Position numbers and translations under genes: made by a program. The notes below the pieces were generated by a model. The model made no database searches and was not told where the DNA came from. It saw only the letters and a list, made by a program, of their open reading frames with translations. Positions 55,540-61,641 of a DNA stretch of 64,000 nucleotides are shown here, in pieces. Source of the DNA: Pseudomonadales bacterium (GTDB lineage Bacteria; Pseudomonadota; Gammaproteobacteria; Pseudomonadales; Azotimanducaceae); the NCBI GenBank assembly GCA_028285415.1, contig JANQPF010000003.1:358775-422774 (forward strand), in the 5' to 3' direction. Within the stretch, counting starts at the first letter, position 1. Every line of letters starts with the position of its first letter.

Positions 55540-55836
55540 CTATTCGGAAACAACTTCGATCCATTCATCCAATGGAGTGAACATGTAGTTGCCTACCGGT
55601 GCGTAGTTCGGATCCTCGTGGTGGAATGGGTTCGATTCGAGCCACTCAACAACTATCGAGTCTTCATTCAGATTTCTTTCTCGCCTTACCCAGGAGAGAA
55701 ATTCGAAGTCGATATCACCGTGTTCGTATGTTTCTCCGAGCATGACGATTCTTGCTCTCGCTTTACCATCGGGGATCGGTACATCAACGATGTCTCCGAT
55801 CTTTACCTCTCTCCCATCTTGGTAACGCATCGCCAT
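55540..55836 (-). CDS. uncharacterised small protein with SH3-like barrel
   Basis: 98 residues from the ATG at 55836, after R'. Pattern Y-Q-D-G-R-E-V-K-I-G-D-I-V-D-V-P-I-P-D-G-K-A-R-A-R-I-V is a small SH3-like or KOW-like beta-barrel; G-D-I-D-F-E-F-L-S-W-V follows. Similar small barrels are found in cassette-borne hypothetical proteins. Soluble. Confidence 0.55.
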   Translation of the reverse strand: MAMRYQDGREVKIGDIVDVPIPDGKARARIVMLGETYEHGDIDFEFLSWVRRERNLNEDSIVVEWLESNPFHHEDPNYAPVGNYMFTPLDEWIEVVSE

Positions 55837-55839
55837 GAC

Positions 55840-55973
55840 GCCTAACACCGCGTTGAGCTGCGTGGGTGAAGATCGGCACGAGTTTGCGGTGAGCGAAGCG
55901 AGCCGAATGCAAGACGTAGTACCCGCCTTCGGCGGGGGACGGTTAGCACGTCAGCTCCAACGGTGCGTTAGGC
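55840..55973. repeat. attC site, long type (134 bp)
   Basis: gcctaac ... gttaggc, complete with hairpin. Confidence 0.9.
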
Positions 55974-55997
55974 GTATCCGCAACAGTCTTAGTTCGG

Positions 55998-56324
55998 TCA
56001 GCGTACAACGATGTATCTCGCATTCTCAGCGTCGAACTCATTGCAGGTGTTTAAGCTCTTAACGTAGACAACGTGCTTCATGTCCTTGGCTCTTAGTAGA
56101 AGTTCAAGAGTAGATCGACCTCCGGGAGCGCGCATATCGATCGAAAAGCGACCTGAAGAGTTACACCGGTGTGGGTTAAAACCTGAATCCTTGATGGTGA
56201 ACATAACGTAGCTTGAAGTCGGCGAAGCCCAGATTTCCCCGACATTTCCTTCGGCTTCACCGGCAAAGGCTATCGAGCCGATCATCGATAAGAATACGAA
56301 AAGGAATAGAGTGCCGACCTTCAA
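55998..56324 (-). CDS. exported protein
   Basis: 108 residues from a TTG at 56324, preferred because AAGGAGGT stands seven bases upstream; the GTG in the R' box is the alternative. Signal peptide to about residue 21 (I-A-F-A-G). Mature part includes W-A-S-P-T-S-S-Y-V-M-F-T-I-K and C-N-S-S-G-R-F-S-I-D-M, with a second Cys (N-T-C-N). Small exported family of unknown function. Confidence 0.6.
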   Translation of the reverse strand: MKVGTLFLFVFLSMIGSIAFAGEAEGNVGEIWASPTSSYVMFTIKDSGFNPHRCNSSGRFSIDMRAPGGRSTLELLLRAKDMKHVVYVKSLNTCNEFDAENARYIVVR

Positions 56325-56325
56325 T

Positions 56326-56345
56326 TTCTGTACCTCCTTGATTGA
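56326..56345 (-). promoter_or_regulatory. strong Shine-Dalgarno for the TTG-started gene
   Basis: The - strand reads AAGGAGGT, a near-perfect ribosome binding site, followed by a short spacer and TTG. Most other cassette genes show no such site next to their start, so it decides the start of 55998-56324. Confidence 0.55.
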
Positions 56346-56348
56346 GAC

Positions 56349-56482
56349 GCCTAACACTGCGTTGAGCTACGTGCGTTAAGACCGGCACGAGATTGCCGCG
56401 AGCGTAGCGAGTGAAATGCAAGACGTAGTACCCGCCTTCGGCGGGGGACGGTTAGCACGTCAGCTCCAACTGCTTGTTAGGC
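56349..56482. repeat. attC site, long type (134 bp)
   Basis: gcctaac ... gttaggc; the ORF at 56452 runs into it and ends at a stop inside. Confidence 0.9.
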
Positions 56483-56697
56483 GTCATTTGTTCGCTCCTG
56501 ATAGTGTCCCAAAGCGAGACTGTGAGAGCCTTTTTACAGGACTCTGTGGTTGGGACCAACAGCACCAATCCGATGATGACTGTGATTACCACGTATTTCT
56601 TACGCTCGGGCTTTCGCTGACAGGTTGCGAAAGTGAATGCATTTACTACCGCCACGATAGATAGAAGCGTAAAACAAGTCCCACACGTCAGAAGCAC
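56452..56697 (-). CDS. small membrane protein whose tail is encoded by attC
   Basis: 81 residues from a GTG at 56697. Helices at about 7-25 and 34-52. The last 11 residues (M-T-P-N-K-Q-L-E-L-T-C) are encoded by the R'' box and L'' arm of attC, where the TAA stop lies. Its start is uncertain: a 17-codon frame ending in TAA at 56699 precedes it directly, and a single frameshift would join them. Confidence 0.5.
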   Translation of the reverse strand: MLLTCGTCFTLLSIVAVVNAFTFATCQRKPERKKYVVITVIIGLVLLVPTTESCKKALTVSLWDTIRSEQMTPNKQLELTC

Positions 56698-56748
56698 TTT
56701 AGGTGGACCGCGATGGACCTACAAAGACGACCATCTGTACTTGTGAAT

Positions 56749-56979
56749 TCATCCGGGGTTCCCCGTTCTGTACCGTCGTTGGTCGGCGAATTTCGCATGG
56801 CAAAGAGCTTCGAAGGCAAGCCAAGGTATGATCCAAAGCGCGCCAAACCAACCAATGAACATGAATGTCACTGCGGAAAGTACGACCAGTGCGATGATGC
56901 CCCATTTTCTTGGATGTGGCTCTACCCAGCGTCGTTTGGGGAAGCTTGGTCCAGGTGGATCGTCCATTCCGCCGAACAA
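56749..56979 (-). CDS. small membrane protein, one to two helices
   Basis: 76 residues starting at a TTG (ATG at 56967 is an alternative). Pro-rich N-terminus (D-D-P-P-G-P-S-F-P) then a helix (about 28-53). Shares a cassette with 56452-56697; no attC between. Its stop overlaps the ATG of the 17-codon frame noted there. Confidence 0.45.
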   Translation of the reverse strand: MFGGMDDPPGPSFPKRRWVEPHPRKWGIIALVVLSAVTFMFIGWFGALWIIPWLAFEALCHAKFADQRRYRTGNPG

Positions 56980-57021
56980 TAGCTAGCTCCCTTGAACTCT
57001 GGAGGATCTCGCCATGACGCC

Positions 57022-57129
57022 TAACACCGTGTTAAGCGGCTGCCGTAGACTGGGCGGACTTTTTGCTGCAGCGAAGCGGAATGCAAAAAGTGTGACCAAT
57101 AGGCAGTCCGTTTCAACAACTCGTTAGGC
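57022..57129. repeat. attC site (108 bp), second subtype
   Basis: gcctaac, gttaagcggctgccgtagactggg, ggactttttgctg ... aaaaagtgtgaccaata, cagtccgtttcaac, gttaggc. Related to 47141. Confidence 0.8.
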
Positions 57130-57135
57130 GTCACT

Positions 57136-57906
57136 TCAGCTTCTCGCGGTTGGGCTACTGAGATATACAATGAAAACGTTACTAATGAAACAAGCAACGT
57201 AGATAACACTGGCGATGGATGTGTAGGGGTGTGATGCTAGTGGAAAGAAGAGGTGATCGAATAGCACGGCCGATGGGAACGAATCTCCGTGAAAAAAATC
57301 GTAATCCATGAGTACCCAACCGCTCAGAAACACATAAGTGACTAGTAAAACGAAGCTCAAGAGATAGCCATGCACAATAGCGCTCGCAGATGTGCCCCGA
57401 TACCAATAGCCAATTGACGCGTGCCCAAGCGCCAGGCTGACGACGAGAAGACTCTCTATCAGTACGACTTCACCGCTCTGCCAATCTGACAGCCAAGCAG
57501 AATAGTGAGTTACGATCTCTCCACCGTAGAGCATAGGCGTACCCACTGAATAGTAAGTGGCAATAGAGAATGGTTGTGCCCATGTTTCGCGATACACGGA
57601 TAATGTCGTTACTAGTAGTAAGCCAGCTCCTATCCATACAAGACCTGCGACGATGGCTTTCTTCGGGCGCGCCCGAATGGAGTCATAGGCCGCGCCTAAT
57701 CCAATGGGCAAAGTGGCTAGGACCAATATTTTGAGGATGCATGAAGTGGACCAGAGGGCCAGTTCTATAAGATCGGTGGGATAATCGGAGGTGCTGGCAT
57801 ATCGTACTTGTAGATACCAGATTAGAACGAAGCAAAGTAGTAGAACTGCTTGATTCTTTGGCTTTTGAAGTAGCTTAAACAACCATCGTTTGACGCCTAA
57901 CACCAT
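57136..57906 (-). CDS. polytopic membrane protein
   Basis: 256 residues. The start ATG (57904-57906) lies inside the R' side of the neighbouring attC (ATG-GTG-TTA-GGC-GTC), so the protein begins M-V-L-G-V. About seven membrane helices spread over 16-250. One of the larger cassettes. No family recognised; the C-terminal loops are short. Confidence 0.6.
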   Translation of the reverse strand: MVLGVKRWLFKLLQKPKNQAVLLLCFVLIWYLQVRYASTSDYPTDLIELALWSTSCILKILVLATLPIGLGAAYDSIRARPKKAIVAGLVWIGAGLLLVTTLSVYRETWAQPFSIATYYSVGTPMLYGGEIVTHYSAWLSDWQSGEVVLIESLLVVSLALGHASIGYWYRGTSASAIVHGYLLSFVLLVTYVFLSGWVLMDYDFFHGDSFPSAVLFDHLFFPLASHPYTSIASVIYVACFISNVFIVYLSSPTARS

Positions 57907-58008
57907 GTTAACTGGCTGACATAAGTGCGGGCGAGTTTTGCGCGAGTGAAACGAGCAGATGCAAAACGAAGTACGCACATGGCAGTCCAGTTCAACAACT
58001 CGTTAGGC
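57895..58008. repeat. attC site (114 bp), second subtype, diverged
   Basis: gcctaac, gttaactggctgacataagtgcgggcgagttttgcg, cagtccagttcaac, gttaggc. It contains the start ATG of the 57136 gene. Confidence 0.75.
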
Positions 58009-58335
58009 GTCGGGCTCGATAAGTTCTGAGTATTCAGTCCTAAGGTCCTTTACAGATCTGATGTTAGAGTTCCGGAATTCTAATTGATGTAATTCTCCGT
58101 TGAGGTTGATGTCTATCCAAAAGTCCTCAAGTGTTAGGTCCTGGTGTATCCCGTAGTCGATAATTTGGATGTTTTCGGTTGACTGAAGGTCGGCATAGAT
58201 TTGATTGAATTTGCCGTAGTAACCAAAGTGATACCCAAAATTGCCACCGAGACCCAGGAAGAAATGTGCTGCCAATGCAATTGTGCCGACGAATGTTGTT
58301 AGTGCCAAAACTACGAAGAACAGAATACGTCGCAT
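58003..58335 (-). CDS. exported or membrane-anchored protein
   Basis: 110 residues from the ATG at 58335, right after R'. Hydrophobic leader (5-27), then G-G-N-F-G-Y-H-F-G-Y-Y-G-K-F-N-Q-I and a C-terminal mixed domain with W-I-D-I-N-L-N-G. Ends P-D-A-stop from R''. No family recognised. Confidence 0.55.
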   Translation of the reverse strand: MRRILFFVVLALTTFVGTIALAAHFFLGLGGNFGYHFGYYGKFNQIYADLQSTENIQIIDYGIHQDLTLEDFWIDINLNGELHQLEFRNSNIRSVKDLRTEYSELIEPDA

Positions 58336-58338
58336 GAC

Positions 58339-58454
58339 GCCTAACACCGCGTTGATCTGCGTGCGTTAAGACCGGCACGAGTTTGCGCCGACCGTAGGGA
58401 GGCAAATGCAAACTTAGTGACGGTTAGCACGTCAGCTCCAACTGCGTGTTAGGC
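58339..58454. repeat. attC site, mid type (116 bp)
   Basis: gcctaac ... gttaggc, no apical hairpin. Confidence 0.85.
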
Positions 58455-58467
58455 GTCGTGGTCATCC

Positions 58468-58836
58468 TTAGTTTTCTCCAAGTAGCTCGAATTCGCTAGC
58501 GAGACCCACACCATAGCTTTCGTCCGAAAAGTTATAGTAGCCGAACACCTCCGTTTCCCCATCTGTTTCAGCTTGGATGATAACGACAGGGATTAGCTCG
58601 CCTTTTTCTTCGTCGAAGACCTTCGCATACTGGGGAAGCCGTATCTGCATAGGACGACCGGCAGATTGGCCGTCGACTTGAATCAAGAAAGCCGCGCGCC
58701 CCTCGTTGATGTCTGACTCTGTCGCTGGCCGTCCGACGACATGAGGTACGGTTTCAAGGGGAGGCCAGTTTGCGGAATCTGCGAGTGACATAGCTGGACC
58801 CATGAGTAGTAGCGAGAGAACGATGAATCTCGGCAT
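58468..58836 (-). CDS. secreted protein
   Basis: 122 residues from the ATG at 58836. Signal peptide to about 18 (M-S-L-A-D). Mature part: W-P-P-L-E-T-V-P-H-V-V-G-R-P-A-T-E-S-D-I, I-R-L-P-Q-Y-A-K-V-F-D-E-E-K-G-E-L-I-P-V, V-F-G-Y-Y-N-F. I do not recognise the family, though the layout looks conserved. Upstream codons are attC. Confidence 0.55.
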   Translation of the reverse strand: MPRFIVLSLLLMGPAMSLADSANWPPLETVPHVVGRPATESDINEGRAAFLIQVDGQSAGRPMQIRLPQYAKVFDEEKGELIPVVIIQAETDGETEVFGYYNFSDESYGVGLASEFELLGEN

Positions 58837-58841
58837 TAGAC

Positions 58842-58957
58842 GCCTAACACTGCGTTGAGCTGCGTGCGTTAAGACCGGCACGAGTTTGCGGTGAGCGTAG
58901 CGAGCCAGATGCAAACGGAGTGACGGTTAGCACGTCAGCTCCAACGGGTCGTTAGGC
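58842..58957. repeat. attC site, mid type (116 bp)
   Basis: gcctaac ... gttaggc. Confidence 0.85.
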
Positions 58958-59010
58958 GTCAGCTGAATCGACTGGTGTTTGTCCACTGGCGATCACCCTA
59001 AACAATAGAT

Positions 59011-59301
59011 CTAGAGCAAAACGATAAGCAGGAGCGTGGCGAAAGCCAACAGTTTTAGCAACAACTCAACCACAGATGAATACCACACTTTCTTACTATC
59101 CTGCGGATTGGACCATTCGCCAGGCATATCCTCGTCGAGGGTCACGAAATGGCCAAGGAATGCCCAGCCGAGAAGAAACAGTCCGGGTGCGGCTACAAAG
59201 ACCACAGCGCTCTCCAACTCCAATAACTTGCATGCAGCAGCACCCAGGTAAGAAATTGAGGAGATCCAAGGGCTCCACCTAAATATGGAGTCTGTTGTCA
59301 T
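59011..59301 (-). CDS. small membrane protein
   Basis: 96 residues from the ATG at 59301. Helices at about 11-27, 32-50 and 78-96, joined by a polar loop (D-E-D-M-P-G-E-W-S-N-P-Q-D-S-K-K). No family recognised. A longer frame would begin in attC. Confidence 0.55.
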   Translation of the reverse strand: MTTDSIFRWSPWISSISYLGAAACKLLELESAVVFVAAPGLFLLGWAFLGHFVTLDEDMPGEWSNPQDSKKVWYSSVVELLLKLLAFATLLLIVLL

Positions 59302-59354
59302 CGGTGGAGGTTCGGCTTTGCCGTTCTTGGACCTTCGAGGATTGCCGACATGAC

Positions 59355-59470
59355 GCCTAACACTGCGTTGAGCTGCGTGCGTTAAGACCGGCGCGAGTTT
59401 GCCGTGACCGTAGGGAGCGAAATGCAAACGGAGTGATGGTTAGCACGTCAGCTCAAACTGCTTGTTAGGG
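59355..59470. repeat. attC site, mid type (116 bp)
   Basis: gcctaac ... gttaggg. Confidence 0.85.
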
Positions 59471-59471
59471 G

Positions 59472-59900
59472 TCAACGCGATCCTCCCTCCTGAAACCAGC
59501 GGCGAGCAGTCGGCAAGTGCAACAAAGCCGCGCCAACGGCCAGCATGAGTATTGAGACGAGTGACAATATAACCGCGTATTCAGTTGGACTAGCTACGGT
59601 ATTTGTAGACGGCTGAAACTGGAAAAAAACAGAGTACAAGCCCGATATTGCGATCATCGAAATGATACCGGTGAGCGTCCAGCGAGCGACGTTATCCCGT
59701 TGGGTGATTCTATAAACCACAAACAGCAATGGCGCGAAGAGCACGGCGGGAAGTGACAAAGAGGTTGGATTGAAAAGCCTTGGATCCGAGAAAAGCGTAA
59801 TTCCGATCATTGTCAGTATTGCAGCAACCAAGGGTGTGTAGAGTAGCAGTAAGGCAACATCAACTAATCGAGGCCTATTGGGATCTGAGAGAACCATCAT
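59472..59900 (-). CDS. membrane protein, four helices
   Basis: 142 residues. Helices at about 11-34, 43-60, 73-91 and 104-126. C-terminal basic amphipathic tail (H-L-P-T-A-R-R-W-F-Q-E). Position two in the array, so recently acquired relative to others. No family recognised. Confidence 0.6.
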   Translation of the reverse strand: MMVLSDPNRPRLVDVALLLLYTPLVAAILTMIGITLFSDPRLFNPTSLSLPAVLFAPLLFVVYRITQRDNVARWTLTGIISMIAISGLYSVFFQFQPSTNTVASPTEYAVILSLVSILMLAVGAALLHLPTARRWFQEGGSR

Positions 59901-59904
59901 TGAC

Positions 59905-60020
59905 GCCTAACACCGTGTTGAGCTGCGTGCGTTAAGACCGGCGCGAGTTTGCGGTGAGCGAAGCGAGCCGATTGCAAACGAAGTGACGGTTAGCACGTCA
60001 GCTCCAACTGCTTGTTAGGC
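59905..60020. repeat. attC site, mid type (116 bp)
   Basis: gcctaac ... gttaggc; the attC of the first cassette. Confidence 0.9.
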
Positions 60021-60446
60021 GTCCTTTGTATCATCTACCAGCTCGATCTTTAGATTAATGGATTGCAGTTCCTTGACGAGTTTGTCCCCGTGTCTCAGCG
60101 GTGGAGTTCGAAGTTTGTCCATTTCTTCGGCAAGGATCTTAAGCCGAAATACTTCAGGTCCAGTCTTCTTAACATAAACCCGATAGATCTTTTCGATTGG
60201 GTAGGAGCGGCTGGCACTGATACGAAGACTGTCGCCGTCTATTGAAAACGCCGGTTTCTCGGGTTTGGAGAAGACTTGGAAAATGAACATAACTGCGAGG
60301 CCGGTGAACAGGCTCTGTATGAAGTAGTTGTAGTCCAGCAGCTTGAGATAAATGGAAATGCCGGTGACCAAGACAACCAGCGGGAATATGGAAAGAGCCC
60401 ATATACGATTGGATCTTACGTACCCTTCATCAACTGGATAGCTCAT
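60015..60446 (-). CDS. first-cassette protein: membrane-anchored with PH-like domain
   Basis: 143 residues from the ATG at 60446. Two membrane helices (about 14-34 and 39-56), then a beta-rich soluble domain (F-S-I-D-G-D-S-L-R-I-S-A-S-R-S-Y-P-I-E-K-I-Y-R-V-Y-V) reminiscent of bacterial PH domains (YcxB-like). Ends T-K-D-A-stop, the Asp-Ala from R''. It is the cassette directly next to attI, so the most recently inserted if the array follows the usual order. Confidence 0.6.
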   Translation of the reverse strand: MSYPVDEGYVRSNRIWALSIFPLVVLVTGISIYLKLLDYNYFIQSLFTGLAVMFIFQVFSKPEKPAFSIDGDSLRISASRSYPIEKIYRVYVKKTGPEVFRLKILAEEMDKLRTPPLRHGDKLVKELQSINLKIELVDDTKDA

Positions 60447-60452
60447 CAGGAC

Positions 60453-60600
60453 GCCTAACACCTAGTCTGCGACCAATTGTCGTGTAACTCCGTCTGCACA
60501 GGCCTATCTCTCACAACGGCTTGGACGAATATCCTAGTCGAATCAAAGCCCTAGTCCCACATATCGCGGCAGGTTGTCGTGTAACTCTGACTGAGGTTGA
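60453..60600. other. probable attI recombination site and integrase-cassette intergenic region
   Basis: Left boundary is the core box gcctaac (60453-60459; GTTAGGC on -), the junction of attI with the first cassette. No L arms or attC fold follow, as expected for attI. A 14-base direct repeat (ttgtcgtgtaactc) occurs at 60477-60490 and 60574-60587; these could be the additional integrase-binding repeats found in attI sites. I see no convincing cassette promoter and no LexA box (CTGT-N8-ACAG) here. Confidence 0.7.
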
Positions 60601-60620
60601 TATGACTTTGTGGTGGTGTT

Positions 60621-61601
60621 TTGTCGGGGGAATCTCCTCAGGGTACGCGGCCTCGATTGCTGGACGAGGTGCGCGCGCGGATTCGCAGATTGGGTTTGGC
60701 GAAGCGAACAGAAGCGGCGTACGTCAGGATTCGTCGTTTCATCATTGCCAACGGCAAGCGGCATCCGCGGGAGCTCGGTCGACGTGAGGTGGAGGCGTTC
60801 CTCACACAGCTGGCGGTGCGAGACGGGGTAGCGCCGTCGACGCAGAATCAGGCGCTGTCGGCCATTCTCTTTCTCTACCGGGAAGTGTTGCACATGGATC
60901 TGCCGTGGTTGCAGGGTGTGCAGCGCGCGAAAGGTGCCGGGAATCTGCCGGTTGTGCTGACCCGGGATGAGGTGCGGCGGGTGCTGGATGCGCTGGCGGG
61001 GGTGCACTGGCTGACGGCGAGTCTGTTGTATGGCTCGGGGATGCGCCTGATGGAGTGCATTCGCCTGCGGGTGAAGGATCTGGATTTTGCCCGCTGCGAG
61101 ATTACGGTGCGCGATGGCAAGGGCGGCAAAGATCGTCGCACGTTGTTTCCGGACTCGCTGCACGACCCGATGCGTGCGCAGCTGGCTGGGGCGCATCGTC
61201 TGCATGAAGTGGATCTGGCGGCGGGACACGGCGCGGTCTGGATGCCGTATGCCCTGGCGCGAAAGTACCCGAACGCGGCGCGGGAGTGGGGGTGGCAGTA
61301 CGCGTTCCCGGCGGCGGGGCGCTCAGTGGATCCGCGCGGTGGCGTGGTGCGTCGACATCACATTGGCGAGGCTAACCTGCAGCGTGCGGTACGCAAGGCG
61401 GTGCAAGAGGCGGGTTTGACCAAGCGCGCGTCCTGTCACACGTTTCGTCATTCGTTTGCGACCCATCTGCTGGAGCGCGGTTATGACATTCGCACGGTGC
61501 AGGAGCTCCTCGGCCATTCTGATCTGTCGTCCACGCAAATCTATACACACGTTCTGGGCAGGGGCCCGAACGCGGTGATGAGTCCACTCGACACCTCGTG
61601 A
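60621..61601 (+). CDS. intI: integron integrase (tyrosine recombinase)
   Basis: 326 residues from a TTG at 60621; an in-frame TGA at 60603 leaves no earlier start. SAM-like N-terminal domain (10-95) with [12 protein letters not shown], then the catalytic domain: Arg142 (G-M-R-L-M-E), Lys170 (G-K-G-G-K-D-R-R-T), His273/Arg276 (C-H-T-F-R-H), His299 (G-H-S-D-L-S-S) and nucleophile Tyr308. The integron-specific insertion (about 193-230, H-E-V-D-L-A-A-G through W-Q-Y-A-F-P) separates it from XerC/D. It cuts and joins attI and attC. One oddity: the usual Trp after Tyr-Val-Arg near residue 36 is missing. Confidence 0.92.
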   Translation: MSGESPQGTRPRLLDEVRARIRRLGLAKRTEAAYVRIRRFIIANGKRHPRELGRREVEAFLTQLAVRDGVAPSTQNQALSAILFLYREVLHMDLPWLQGVQRAKGAGNLPVVLTRDEVRRVLDALAGVHWLTASLLYGSGMRLMECIRLRVKDLDFARCEITVRDGKGGKDRRTLFPDSLHDPMRAQLAGAHRLHEVDLAAGHGAVWMPYALARKYPNAAREWGWQYAFPAAGRSVDPRGGVVRRHHIGEANLQRAVRKAVQEAGLTKRASCHTFRHSFATHLLERGYDIRTVQELLGHSDLSSTQIYTHVLGRGPNAVMSPLDTS

Positions 61602-61611
61602 CGTGAGGTGT
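61591..61611. terminator. possible stem-loop between convergent genes
   Basis: acacctc and gaggtgt form a perfect 7-base stem around a 7-base loop at the integrase stop. No T-tract follows on either strand, so it is only a candidate (bidirectional) terminator. Confidence 0.3.
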
Positions 61612-61641
61612 GGCTGGGGTATGTGTTCTCCATCTTGTTCG

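Noticed and set aside
24767..60020. Repeated sites as a CRISPR array
   Set aside because: Repeats are imperfect palindromes at gene boundaries with spacing of gene length, not short direct repeats with 30-40 base spacers.
60460..60620. A cassette promoter (Pc) or LexA operator in the attI region
   Set aside because: No -35/-10 pair with proper spacing and no CTGT-N8-ACAG box could be found by eye; not claimed.
60543..61229. Long - strand frame through the integrase
   Set aside because: Antisense to an integrase with all catalytic residues; composition is Gln/Arg/His rich without motif.
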